Assembly: GCF_003814745.1 (NCBI RefSeq)
Contig: NZ_RKRD01000003.1
Span: 186,001-250,000 of the forward strand
Direction of reading: 5' to 3'
Origin: Hydrogenoanaerobacterium saccharovorans
GTDB taxonomy: Bacteria; Bacillota; Clostridia; Oscillospirales; Ruminococcaceae
Length of the DNA stretch: 64,000 nucleotides
The position numbers and the translations under genes were made by a program. Below are positions 39,894 through 48,469 of this stretch, in pieces. Positions within the stretch are counted from its first letter, which is position 1. Every line of letters starts with the position of its first letter. The notes beneath the pieces are model-generated. The model was not told where the DNA came from, ran no database searches, and was given only the letters and a program-made list of their open reading frames with translations.

Positions 39894-41438
39894 ATGAAAG
39901 GGGCAGCATCTGTGAACAACAAACAGATTGGGTTGAAAAACGGAAGCGACCCTGTAAAAACATATGTTACAAATGTGCCGGACAAAGCAGGTGCATTTTT
40001 GCTGGCAAGTAAAATTATTATGCAAAACGGCGGCAACATTACCCGCGTGAGTTATAACAAAGCAGTGGACTTGCATACGATGTTTATCGATGTGCAGGGC
40101 AACAGCCGCAATTTGGATGCAATCTCGCAGCAGCTGCAGACAATTGGTTACCTCAACAGTTGCCTTGCCGAAACCAGAGTGATGATGGTTGAATTACAAA
40201 TTGCCGATAAGTCGGGGGAACTGTACCCCGTTTTAAAAATTCTCGACCGTTACGATATCAATATCAGCTACATTAATTCCGGTTCAAACGGTTCAGGGTA
40301 TCAAAACTTCCGCATGGGGCTGTTGATAGAAAACCCCAAGATGGTGAAGCTGCTGCTCGATGATATCAGCGAGCATTGTCCCATCGATATTTTACAATAC
40401 GATGCATCCGAAACAATTCTGGACAATACCATCTTTTACATTCGTCTTGCAAATGATATGCAAAAAATGTTTCATCTCAGCACAGAGCACACGATGGAGT
40501 TTATTTCGGAGGCAAACCGCATTTTACAGTTTTTGCAGGACAAGGGAGAAAACCCCCACAAGGTGTTCGATTACATTCGGCGCTTTGCTGCATTTATAAA
40601 AAGCCACGAGGGCGATCAGTTCAATGCCGATGTGAGCTGCAGGCAGATGAGTGCTGCTGTTAAGCTGCACACCATCGAGCCGCCCTGCGGCAGCAATACT
40701 TATGTGTTGGAGACAAAAGACGAGCTGGTGCTCATCGATACAGGGTTTGCCGTATATGCGCATGAAATTTTAAATCTGCTGCGCAAATTGTTCCCCGACT
40801 GGGATACAAAGAAAAAACGGATTTTTATCACCCATGCCGATGTTGACCATTGCGGATTGCTTAGTGTAATTACCGATGCAGAAATTTGGCTCAACCGCAA
40901 AAGTGCTGAAAGTTTGCGGTTGCAATATCAAAATCAGCCCGATTTTAGAGAGCAAAAATCTTTCTGCATGGGTTACAGCAAACTAAGCCGCATCATTACA
41001 AGCTATCAACCGCCCGAGCCAAGTCGCTTTCGTCTGTTGGATGATGACACCACACCGCAAGAGCACGAAGAACTGCTTAAAATCGGTGCCTTTACGGTAG
41101 GTGACCTTGATTTTGAAGTGTTCGAGGGCAGCGGAGGACACCTTTACGGTGAAATGGTGTTTTTATGCCGTAAGCAGAATATTATGTTCACGGGTGATAT
41201 TTTAGTGAATATCAGTGGATTCTCGTTTGAGCGCGCCGAATTCAATTCGCTTGCGCCGTATTTGATGACCACTGTAAATATCAATTCCAAGCGTGCCACA
41301 GCAATGCGCCGCCAAGTAACAGATTTAATTGAGCGCACCGAACAAGAAAAGGGTATGCCCTGCCTTGTTTTGGGAGGGCATGGGCCGCACTCGCGCTTGC
41401 AAGGCGGCAAGCTTGTTACAGCAGAACATGCGTTATAA
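39894..41438 (+). CDS. Two ACT domains fused to a metallo-beta-lactamase-fold domain
   Basis: A 514-residue protein with three parts. Residues 20-90 and 95-170 look like ACT domains (TYVTNVPDKAGAFLLASKII and MVELQIADKSGELYPVLKIL openings), amino-acid-binding regulatory folds. A helical linker follows. From about 255 on an MBL-fold hydrolase carries THADVDHCG (His314, Asp316, Asp318, His319), FTGDIL with a metal Asp, and GGHGP near the end. The order suggests a hydrolase controlled by an amino acid. A start at GTG 39912 is better supported (AAAGGGG eight bases upstream) than ATG 39894. It lies next to the L-serine dehydratase genes, across a terminator. Confidence 0.8.
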   Translation: MKGAASVNNKQIGLKNGSDPVKTYVTNVPDKAGAFLLASKIIMQNGGNITRVSYNKAVDLHTMFIDVQGNSRNLDAISQQLQTIGYLNSCLAETRVMMVELQIADKSGELYPVLKILDRYDINISYINSGSNGSGYQNFRMGLLIENPKMVKLLLDDISEHCPIDILQYDASETILDNTIFYIRLANDMQKMFHLSTEHTMEFISEANRILQFLQDKGENPHKVFDYIRRFAAFIKSHEGDQFNADVSCRQMSAAVKLHTIEPPCGSNTYVLETKDELVLIDTGFAVYAHEILNLLRKLFPDWDTKKKRIFITHADVDHCGLLSVITDAEIWLNRKSAESLRLQYQNQPDFREQKSFCMGYSKLSRIITSYQPPEPSRFRLLDDDTTPQEHEELLKIGAFTVGDLDFEVFEGSGGHLYGEMVFLCRKQNIMFTGDILVNISGFSFERAEFNSLAPYLMTTVNINSKRATAMRRQVTDLIERTEQEKGMPCLVLGGHGPHSRLQGGKLVTAEHAL

Positions 41439-41476
41439 AATAATTATCCCCCGGCTATGCCGGGGGATAATTATTT
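41438..41476. terminator. Bidirectional terminator
   Basis: A perfect 18-bp stem with a CCCCCGGC/GCCGGGGG core (41438-41455 with 41459-41476) and a TAT loop, shared by the ACT-MBL gene and the convergent sdaAA; the sdaAA stop lies in its right arm. Confidence 0.93.
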
Positions 41477-42350
41477 ATGTGTTAAATATTTTCTTACAAA
41501 GTTTGCAGCCTGTTGCGGTTCCTGCGCAGCCGCCCAAAGCAGTTTCGCGCAGTTCAAACGGCAGGCTTCTGCCCACACGATACATCGCTTCCACCATTTC
41601 ATCAAATGGGATGAGATTACGAATACCGCTCAGGGATATTTCTGCTGAAATAAGCGCATTCGAAGCACCAATGGCATTGCGTGTTTGGCAGGGCGATTCT
41701 ACCAGCCCTGCAACAGGGTCGCATACCAGCCCCAATAAGTTGCTGATTGCCATAGCTGCAGCCGAAAGGCACTGCTCGGGGCTGCCACCCAATAACTGCG
41801 TTACAGCACTTGCCGCCATAGCGCTTGCGGTGCCAACCTCAGCCTGGCATCCACCTTCGGCACCTGCAACGGTGGCATTGCGGGTAAACAAGTAGCCAAC
41901 AGCCCCCGCGTTGAGCAAGGCATCCACCATCTGTTCGTCGGGTAAGCCGTACTCCTCCTGTATCGCAAGGAATACCCCCGGTATTACCCCGGAAGAGCCA
42001 GCTGTGGGTGCGGCAACAATCAGCCCCATTGAGGCGTTTACTTCTAGCACTCCCATCGCATAGGTGATTGCTTTTGCTGTAATCTGCCCGCAAACAGACT
42101 TACAGTTCAAATGGTGTGCCTGTAGTTTTTTTGCCTCGCCTCCAATCAGCCCGCCCATTGAGGTGAGTTGTTCGGTAAGCGATTTTTTTACTGCCTGTTT
42201 CATAATCTCATAAGAGCCATGCAGTTTATCAAAAATTTCTTCGCGTAAACCGCCCATATGTTCCGTTTCACGCATCAGCATTGCCTGTGATATCGTACAG
42301 CCATACTGCTCACATACGGCAAGCAATCCGGCTCCGTTTAAAAAATCCAT
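41475..42350 (-). CDS. sdaAA: L-serine ammonia-lyase, iron-sulfur type, alpha subunit
   Basis: A 291-residue alpha subunit of the [4Fe-4S] L-serine dehydratase, which converts serine to pyruvate and ammonia. Family segments are TAGSSGVIPGVFLAIQEEYG, TVAGAEGGCQAEVGTASAMAA and the cluster cysteines in GLVCDPVAGLVESPCQTRNA with the late GGCAGTATGCKLCK. The last cysteines lie in the final residues, as normal for this subunit. It follows sdaAB by 20 nt. Confidence 0.95.
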   Translation of the reverse strand: MDFLNGAGLLAVCEQYGCTISQAMLMRETEHMGGLREEIFDKLHGSYEIMKQAVKKSLTEQLTSMGGLIGGEAKKLQAHHLNCKSVCGQITAKAITYAMGVLEVNASMGLIVAAPTAGSSGVIPGVFLAIQEEYGLPDEQMVDALLNAGAVGYLFTRNATVAGAEGGCQAEVGTASAMAASAVTQLLGGSPEQCLSAAAMAISNLLGLVCDPVAGLVESPCQTRNAIGASNALISAEISLSGIRNLIPFDEMVEAMYRVGRSLPFELRETALGGCAGTATGCKLCKKIFNT

Positions 42351-42370
42351 TGTTGTTCCTCCTCACGGTG

Positions 42371-43039
42371 TTAAATCTGAATCAGCATTGCGCTTTCAAT
42401 ATACTGGTTGGTTTCAATTTTTTCGGCAGCTTCTTCGGGTATGTCGCCGTCCACTTCAATGATAGTATAAGCAGTCTTGCCTTTGTTCTCGCGATACATC
42501 CGCATAAACGCGATGTTGATTTGGTATTCACTGAGAATTTTTGTGATGGAAGCCACCACTCCGGGCTTGTCCAGCTGGCGGATGAGCAAAGTGTTGTAAT
42601 TGCCCGATAGACTGACGTGTACGCCGTTGATACGCTCAATTTTAGAGTTGCCGCCGCCAATAGAAATACCGCGCACGGTGGTAAGGGTACCGCTTTCCGA
42701 CGTGATGGCAATATCCACTGTGTTGGGGTGCAGGTCTTTTTCACTTTCGTTTACGGTAAAGATGTATTGCAAGCCTGCATCATCGGCATGGAGGAACGAA
42801 TCTTTAATACGAGCATCCTCTGTTCCAAAGCCTAAAATGCCTGCAACCAAGGCACGGTCGGTTCCATGCCCTTTATACGTTTTGGCGAACGAGCCGTACA
42901 AAGTAAACTCCACTTTTACAATACGCTCTCTTACCAATTTGCCCGCCATTAACGAAATACGCAGGGCGCCCGCGGTATGCGAGCTAGAGGGGCCTATCAT
43001 ATTTGGCCCGATTACATCAAAAATGCTGATTTCTTTCAT
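42371..43039 (-). CDS. sdaAB: L-serine ammonia-lyase, iron-sulfur type, beta subunit
   Basis: A 222-residue beta subunit. The N-terminal catalytic-site segment IFDVIGPNMIGPSSSHTAGA is diagnostic, and the C-terminus is an ACT domain (about 148-222) starting NTLLIRQLDKPGVVASITKIL. I start at ATG 43039, nine bases after AAGGAG; the open frame upstream to 43189 lacks a ribosome site. It forms the active enzyme with the alpha subunit. Fermentation of serine fits the amino-acid-degrading lifestyle seen in the glutamate operon. Confidence 0.95.
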   Translation of the reverse strand: MKEISIFDVIGPNMIGPSSSHTAGALRISLMAGKLVRERIVKVEFTLYGSFAKTYKGHGTDRALVAGILGFGTEDARIKDSFLHADDAGLQYIFTVNESEKDLHPNTVDIAITSESGTLTTVRGISIGGGNSKIERINGVHVSLSGNYNTLLIRQLDKPGVVASITKILSEYQINIAFMRMYRENKGKTAYTIIEVDGDIPEEAAEKIETNQYIESAMLIQI

Positions 43040-43203
43040 AGAATAAGGCTCCTTATATGTAGTGATTTTGTAATTGTTGCCGAACTGTGTGTATAGAACT
43101 ATCATACCACTTGTAATGGGTAGTATGTCAATATATAATAAGGTTATAGCACACATATTTACCAAAATGAAGCATTTAAATACCATCAAAGGATTTGATT
43201 AGG

Positions 43204-44031
43204 ATGAAAAAGATCATAGCAGATTATCATATGCACAGTATCTCGCCGGATGCGCGTATGCCGATGGAGAAGATGTGCCTCGCGGCAATCGAGCGTGGTC
43301 TCACCGAAATTGCCGTTACCGACCATGTTGAAATATACGCCCCCGACTACAAAGGCAAAGAACGGTTGATGTTTGACGATGATTATATCGACCGATATTT
43401 TACCGAGTGGGAGTATTGCCACGAAAAATTTGGCGGCAAACTCATTGTCCGCCGCGGAATCGAGTTGGGGCAACCCACATGTAATATGGAAGATGCAAAA
43501 CGTATTTTGGAAAAATATCATTTTGATTATGTGCTTGGCTCTATTCATAAGCTGTATGCGGTAGATTTGGCATTTAAGCATTATTCCGAAAGAACCAACG
43601 ACAGCATTGCCCGTAAAAACATCGAACTGCTTTATGAGCTTGCCGATATCGGTGATTTCGATTGTTTGGGGCATATCGACCTGATTAAACGCTATGCATC
43701 GCGCCAAGGGCAGCAGGTGAGCCTGATGAAATACCCCGATGAATTGGCTGCTGTGCTCAAGCGCTTGATAGAACGCGGAAAAGGGCTTGAAATCAATACT
43801 TCTGGTTTGCGCCAAGGGTTGGGCGAAACTTTGCCCGGGCTGGATATTTTACAGCTTTACCGTCAGCTGGGCGGCGAAATTTTGGTAGTGGGTTCAGATG
43901 CGCACTGCTATCAGGATGTTGCTGCAGACTTTGATGCTGCACTTGAACTTGCGCTGCAAGCAGGCTTTACCCAACTTGCTTTGTACGAAAACAGAAAATG
44001 CAGTTTTTATTCGATTGCAGACAGGGCGTAA
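43204..44031 (+). CDS. PHP-domain phosphatase (histidinol-phosphatase HisK-like)
   Basis: A 275-residue PHP enzyme of the HisJ/HisK type. Metal ligands appear in order: DYHMHS (about 6-11), AVTDHVE, GIELGQPT, GSIHK, CLGHIDL and GSDAHCYQDV. The family hydrolyses histidinol phosphate in Firmicutes, but many paralogues have other phosphoester substrates; no histidine genes lie nearby. ATG 43204 follows AAGGA-like bases. It ends in a clear terminator. Confidence 0.85.
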   Translation: MKKIIADYHMHSISPDARMPMEKMCLAAIERGLTEIAVTDHVEIYAPDYKGKERLMFDDDYIDRYFTEWEYCHEKFGGKLIVRRGIELGQPTCNMEDAKRILEKYHFDYVLGSIHKLYAVDLAFKHYSERTNDSIARKNIELLYELADIGDFDCLGHIDLIKRYASRQGQQVSLMKYPDELAAVLKRLIERGKGLEINTSGLRQGLGETLPGLDILQLYRQLGGEILVVGSDAHCYQDVAADFDAALELALQAGFTQLALYENRKCSFYSIADRA

Positions 44032-44041
44032 TACATAAACT

Positions 44042-44072
44042 GCCGCATGATTGAAGAAATCATGCGGCTTTT
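44042..44072 (+). terminator. Terminator of the PHP phosphatase gene
   Basis: GCCGCATGATT (44042-44052) pairs with AATCATGCGGC (44058-44068) around GAAGA and is followed by TTTT. Confidence 0.9.
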
Positions 44073-44100
44073 CTCGTTTTATAAAAGTAAGCAGTTTTTA

Positions 44101-44400
44101 TCAATCGTTTTTCTTATAGATTCTAAGCTGTACGTCATTTTCTCCAATGCATATTTCAGCGTGGTCTATCATCTGCCCTATGAGGTGCAATTCAGAATCC
44201 TGCCAAGTCTGCTTACACCTGCCAGTTCCCAAAAAAATTGCTTGGGTCGCTGCTGTTGTAACGAAAAATTACCCCAAGATCATCTTCCTTCCCAGAATTA
44301 AGAATTCGGGTGGTCTTATGCGGTAATACGTGGTATTATTATATCGAAAAATAGTTTCGTGCGCAATCGTTGTCAAAGTCGAAGCAACATTTTTCTTTTT
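44101..44400 (-). pseudogene. Gene-poor stretch with a possible decayed minus-strand reading frame
   Basis: About 480 bases between the PHP gene and uppP hold no convincing intact gene. On the minus strand one frame ending at TGA 44103-44101 reads CKQTWQDSELHLIGQMIDHA and then EICIGENDVQLRIYKKND, which looks like the tail of a real protein, and a neighbouring frame upstream reads GVIFRYNSSDPSNFFGNW. They are not joined in one frame. It may be the remnant of a recombinase or other accessory gene; I cannot name it. The start of the stretch is the terminator, the end is the uppP promoter. Confidence 0.3.
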
Positions 44401-44426
44401 ATTTTGCATAAAATAGTTAATATTGG

Positions 44427-44474
44427 TTGACAGCAAATCCAAACATGAGTATTATTGTATTAATTCAATAATAC
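44427..44474 (+). promoter_or_regulatory. uppP promoter overlapped by a perfect inverted repeat
   Basis: TTGACA (44427-44432) and TATTAT (44450-44455) are 17 bp apart. GTATTATTG (44449-44457) and CAATAATAC (44466-44474) form a perfect 9-bp inverted repeat with an 8-bp spacer that covers the -10 box and the start point, the usual position of a repressor operator. Confidence 0.65.
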
Positions 44475-44511
44475 AATTAAGCGGCAACTACCGCGGCAAA
44501 GGGGTTTTTTC

Positions 44512-45339
44512 ATGGATTTTGTAGAGATTCTTAAAGTTGTGCTGATAGGCATCATTGAAGGTATCACCGAATGGCTCCCCATCAGCAGTACAGGGCACAT
44601 GATTTTGGCAGATGAGTTTATTAAACTCAACATTACGCCCGAGTTTAAAGAAATGTTTTTGGTTGTAATCCAGCTCGGTGCAATTTTGGCAGTCGTACTG
44701 CTTTATTTTCGTAAGTTAAATCCTTTTGCGTTGAGCAAAACACCTGCACAACGCCGCGATACAGTGATTTTATGGATTAAGGTAGTAATTGCAGTACTGC
44801 CCGCAGCGATTATCGGCATTCCGTTTGACGACCAGATTGATAAACTGTTTTACAATTACCAAACAGTTACCGCAACGCTTATTATTTACGGTGTGCTGTT
44901 TCTCTTGCTTGAGAATCGCAACCGTAAACGCAAGCCGCTTATCAAAGATTTTTCGCAGCTTACTTACAAAACCGCCGCTTTGATTGGTGTATTCCAGGTG
45001 CTGGCACTCATTCCGGGCACATCTCGTTCGGGTGCAACCATTCTCGGTGCTATTTTGTTAGGTACTTCGCGTTATGTTGCCGCAGAATTTTCTTTCTTTC
45101 TTTCCATCCCCGTTATGTTTGGGGCAAGTGCGATTAAACTAATTAAATTTGGCTTTCATTTTACCCCGGATGAGTGGGTGATTTTGCTTACAGGTATGGT
45201 TGTTGCTTTTGTTGTATCCATCCTTGCTATCAAGTTCTTGATGGGTTATATTAAAAAGCACGATTTTAAAGCGTTTGGTTGGTATCGTATTATATTGGGC
45301 GCCATTGTAGCAGTGTACTTTATATTTTTTGCTAAGTAG
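44512..45339 (+). CDS. uppP: Undecaprenyl-diphosphatase
   Basis: A 275-residue membrane phosphatase (BacA/UppP) that recycles undecaprenyl diphosphate for cell wall synthesis and confers bacitracin tolerance. Signature motif 1 is IIEGITEWLPISSTGH (about 13-28, Glu-rich active site), motif 2 PGTSRSGATILGAILLG (about 168-184). Seven or eight membrane helices are visible, and the length is standard. It has its own promoter with an operator-like repeat. The next gene, ogt, follows 20 nt after the stop and is probably co-transcribed. Confidence 0.95.
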   Translation: MDFVEILKVVLIGIIEGITEWLPISSTGHMILADEFIKLNITPEFKEMFLVVIQLGAILAVVLLYFRKLNPFALSKTPAQRRDTVILWIKVVIAVLPAAIIGIPFDDQIDKLFYNYQTVTATLIIYGVLFLLLENRNRKRKPLIKDFSQLTYKTAALIGVFQVLALIPGTSRSGATILGAILLGTSRYVAAEFSFFLSIPVMFGASAIKLIKFGFHFTPDEWVILLTGMVVAFVVSILAIKFLMGYIKKHDFKAFGWYRIILGAIVAVYFIFFAK

Positions 45340-45359
45340 CAAGCAGGAGGATGAAAAAT

Positions 45360-45842
45360 ATGAAGGCAATCTGGTATTACGACACACCAATCGGCAAAGT
45401 TGCAATTGCAGAAAAAGAGGGTTCTATTACAAATTTGTATTTTGAAACAGACAGTATCCCGCAAGAGCGCGACTTTGCCCAATGCGAAACTGATGTAATT
45501 AAAGAGGCTCATCGTCAGCTGCAAGCCTATCTTGCAGGTACGTTACAAGAGTTTTCGCTGCCTCTTGCTCCTGCTGGCACACCGTTTATGCAGCAGGTTT
45601 GGCAGTGCCTTTGCCAAATACCGTACGGCGCAACCGCAAGTTACAAGCAAATAGCGCAAATGGCAGGCAACAGCAAAGCCTGCCGTGCTGTGGGGCTTGC
45701 GAACAACAAAAACCCCATACCGCTTTTTATCCCTTGCCATAGGGTTGTGGGCAGCAGCGGTAAGCTGGTAGGCTACCGCGGCGGGCTCGATTTAAAGAAA
45801 AAGCTTTTAGCCCTTGAAAAAGTTTCTTCAATAGTGAAATAA
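45360..45842 (+). CDS. ogt: Methylated-DNA--protein-cysteine methyltransferase
   Basis: A 160-residue suicide repair protein that takes the alkyl group from O6-alkylguanine. The acceptor Cys is in FIPCHRVVGSSGKLVGYRGG, and the DNA-binding recognition part is YGATASYKQIAQMAGNSKACR. The N-terminal domain is short and lacks the Ada regulatory zinc site, so it is an Ogt-type enzyme. I choose ATG 45360, nine bases after AGGAGG; the ATG at 45351 directly abuts that site. A terminator follows. Confidence 0.93.
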   Translation: MKAIWYYDTPIGKVAIAEKEGSITNLYFETDSIPQERDFAQCETDVIKEAHRQLQAYLAGTLQEFSLPLAPAGTPFMQQVWQCLCQIPYGATASYKQIAQMAGNSKACRAVGLANNKNPIPLFIPCHRVVGSSGKLVGYRGGLDLKKKLLALEKVSSIVK

Positions 45843-45854
45843 ATATCTGCAATC

Positions 45855-45896
45855 AAAAACAGCTGTCAATCAAAAAAATTGGCGGCTGTTTTTGTT
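45855..45896 (+). terminator. Terminator of ogt
   Basis: AAAAACAGCTGTCAAT (45855-45870) pairs, with wobble pairs, with ATTGGCGGCTGTTTTT (45878-45893). Confidence 0.8.
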
Positions 45897-46058
45897 TTTA
45901 TGCAATATAAAACATTACCTTAGCAGGTAGTCGAGGTAACCGAACAACAAGATTCAAATATTCACACCTTTGTCTATTCCACCGGCTCTGCCCCCAAAGC
46001 TATAATGGTATTAGAGTAACTCGATGTGTAAATTTTGATGTTTGAGGAGGGCTTTGCA

Positions 46059-48455
46059 GTGCAGTACGGCTATTTTGACAATAAAAAAAGAGAGTATGTC
46101 ATCAACAGGGTAGATGTGCCCGTTTCATGGACGAACTACATCGGCGTTAACGAGATGTGCGGGGTGCTCAACCATACAGCGGGCGGGTACCTGTTTTACA
46201 AATCACCCGAATACCACCGTATCACCCGCTTTCGCCCAAACGGGGTGCCGATGGACCGCCCTGGCCACTATGTATATGTGCGCGATGATGATACGGGCGA
46301 ATACTGGAGCATTTCGTGGCAGCCTGTGGGCAAACCGCTTGATAAAGCGCGTTACGAATGCCGCCATGGGCTTTCTTACTCGCGTTACATTTGCGATTAC
46401 AACGGAATCAACGCACAGCAAACGCTGTTCATCCCAATAGAAGACCCTGTGGAATTATGGGATGTAACACTGCATAACAGCAGTGACAGAGAACGGCACC
46501 TCAGCATTTTTTCTTACTGTGAGTTTTCGTTTCATCACATTGAAATGGATAACAAAAATCATCAAATGAGCCTGTATGCCTCCGGTTCGTCTTATCAAGA
46601 CGGCATAATTCAATACGATTTGTTTTACGAAGAGGATGGTTATCAGTTTTTTACGTCTAATTTTACCCCAGATGGTTACGACTGTGTGCGTGATGCCTTT
46701 TTAGGCAGTTATCGCACAGAAACTAACCCCCTCGCGGTAGAACGTGGTGCGTGCAGCGGCAGTACCGAGTTTGGGGGCAACCACTGTGCTGTTCTGCATA
46801 AAAAAGTATCGATTCAATCAGGGGAGAACGCGCGCTTACTCTTTATGCTGGGTGAGCAGGGTTACGAAAATGCGAAAGTGATGCGGAAAAAATACTCCGA
46901 TGAAGCTACAGTAGACCGTTGCTTTGCCGATTTGGCAAAGTTTTGGGACGATAAATTGAGCCGTTTGCAAGTAAACACCCCCAACGAGGGGATGAACACG
47001 ATGCTCAATATTTGGACGCTATACCAAAGCGAAATTAACGTGATGTTTTCGCGTTTTGCTTCGTTTATTGAGGTTGGAGGAAGAACAGGGCTTGGCTACC
47101 GAGACACCGCCCAAGATGCCATGACGGTGCCGCATTCCAACCCGCAAAAATGCCGTCAGCGTATCATCGAGCTGCTGCGTGGCTTGGTGACGCAGGGCTA
47201 CGGGCTACACCTGTTTCAACCCGAGTGGTTTGACCCTCAAGAGAAAAAGCAAAGCTTTAAATCCCCAACGGTGGTGCCTACCCCCAACAAATCTCAGATG
47301 ATTCACGGGTTAGAGGATACCTGCGCAGATGATGCCCTGTGGCTGATTGCTGCCATTGTAGAATACATTAAAGAAACAGGCGAGTTTTCATTGCTCGATG
47401 AGACAGTTACTTATGCCGACGGCGGCAGCGGAACAGTGTACGAGCATATGACGAAAATCCTCGATTTTTCAACAGAGCAAGTTGGTGCAAATGGCATTTG
47501 CAAAGGGTTGCGAGCCGACTGGAACGATTGCCTCAATTTGGGTGGCGGCGAAAGCGCCATGGTAAGCTTTTTGCATTACTGGGCACTGCAATATTTTATC
47601 GAGCTTGCATGCTATGTCGGCAAGACAGAAGATGCCGCTAAATACGGCGCAATTGCAAAGCAGATCAAAGCAGTAAGCGAAAAAGTGCTGTGGGACGGCA
47701 AATGGTATGCCCGCGGCATCACGGCAAAAGGGCGTAAAATAGGCGTGCAAAGCGACAGCGAAGGCAGGGTTCATCTCGAAAGCAACGCGTGGGCGGTGCT
47801 TTCGGGTGTTGCAGGCAAAGAGCATGGCGAACTTTGTATGGATTCGGTAAATGAATACCTGTACACCCCTTACGGACTGATGCTGGTTGCGCCTGCCTAC
47901 AGCACCCCCGACGATGACATCGGCTTTGTAACGCGTGTATACCGCGGAGTAAAAGAGAACGGTTCCGTTTTTAGCCACTCCAACCCATGGGCGTGGGCGG
48001 CAGAGGCAAAGCTGGGCAGGGGTACCCGTGCTATGAAGTTTTATGATGCGCTCTGCCCCTATCATCAGAACAATCTTATTGAAATCCGCCAAAGCGAGCC
48101 GTATTCCTACTGTCAGTTTATTATGGGCAAAGACCATACTGCACATGGCAGGGCACGTCACCCGTTTATGACCGGTTCGGGCGGCTGGAGTTACTTTGCG
48201 GCAACTCGCTTTCTGCTCGGCATCCGCCCCGATTTTAATCATCTGATGATTGACCCCTGCATTCCTTCACACTGGCAGGGCTTTACAGCAGTACGCAAGT
48301 GGCGCGGCGCTACCTACAACATTACGGTGCAAAACCCCAACGGGGTGGAAAAAGGCGTAAAAACCGTCTTGCTTGCAGGTAAAACATTAGAGGGCGGAGC
48401 GGTACCGTGCCAGCCTACCGGCAGCGTCAACGATGTAACGATTATAATGGGATAG
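46059..48455 (+). CDS. GH94 phosphorylase, chitobiose/cellobionate-phosphorylase-like
   Basis: A 798-residue inverting glycoside phosphorylase of family GH94, close to N,N'-diacetylchitobiose phosphorylase (801 residues). It opens YGYFDNKKREYVINRVDVPV, has the central GGRTGLGYRDTAQD and GLEDTCADDALW, and the catalytic Asp in RADWNDCLNLGGGESAM (second Asp, about 490). It splits a beta-linked disaccharide with phosphate to give a sugar 1-phosphate; the motifs lean to chitobiose but do not exclude cellobionate. The start is GTG 46059, seven bases after GAGGAGGG and matching the family N-terminus. The phosphohexomutase gene follows 14 nt later and would convert the sugar 1-phosphate. Confidence 0.85.
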   Translation: MQYGYFDNKKREYVINRVDVPVSWTNYIGVNEMCGVLNHTAGGYLFYKSPEYHRITRFRPNGVPMDRPGHYVYVRDDDTGEYWSISWQPVGKPLDKARYECRHGLSYSRYICDYNGINAQQTLFIPIEDPVELWDVTLHNSSDRERHLSIFSYCEFSFHHIEMDNKNHQMSLYASGSSYQDGIIQYDLFYEEDGYQFFTSNFTPDGYDCVRDAFLGSYRTETNPLAVERGACSGSTEFGGNHCAVLHKKVSIQSGENARLLFMLGEQGYENAKVMRKKYSDEATVDRCFADLAKFWDDKLSRLQVNTPNEGMNTMLNIWTLYQSEINVMFSRFASFIEVGGRTGLGYRDTAQDAMTVPHSNPQKCRQRIIELLRGLVTQGYGLHLFQPEWFDPQEKKQSFKSPTVVPTPNKSQMIHGLEDTCADDALWLIAAIVEYIKETGEFSLLDETVTYADGGSGTVYEHMTKILDFSTEQVGANGICKGLRADWNDCLNLGGGESAMVSFLHYWALQYFIELACYVGKTEDAAKYGAIAKQIKAVSEKVLWDGKWYARGITAKGRKIGVQSDSEGRVHLESNAWAVLSGVAGKEHGELCMDSVNEYLYTPYGLMLVAPAYSTPDDDIGFVTRVYRGVKENGSVFSHSNPWAWAAEAKLGRGTRAMKFYDALCPYHQNNLIEIRQSEPYSYCQFIMGKDHTAHGRARHPFMTGSGGWSYFAATRFLLGIRPDFNHLMIDPCIPSHWQGFTAVRKWRGATYNITVQNPNGVEKGVKTVLLAGKTLEGGAVPCQPTGSVNDVTIIMG

Positions 48456-48469
48456 GAGAAACAGTACAT

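Noticed and set aside
41511..41520. TGTTGC string within sdaAA as a further Crp/Fnr-type site
   Set aside because: It lacks the GCAAC partner half and lies inside a coding region.
42371..43189. Extended start of sdaAB at 43189
   Set aside because: The added 50 residues have no ribosome site and precede the family N-terminus MKEISIFDVIGP.
44047..44301. Plus-strand 84-codon frame after the PHP phosphatase gene
   Set aside because: It starts inside the terminator hairpin, has no ribosome site, and its Cys-rich end has no recognisable motif.
47469..48242. 257-codon minus-strand frame opposite the GH94 gene
   Set aside because: Long only because of codon bias in the sense gene; no domain or ribosome site.
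48407..48469. Extended start of the phosphohexomutase inside the GH94 gene
   Set aside because: The family N-terminus begins at MIKFGTGGWR, coded from 48470 with a ribosome site.
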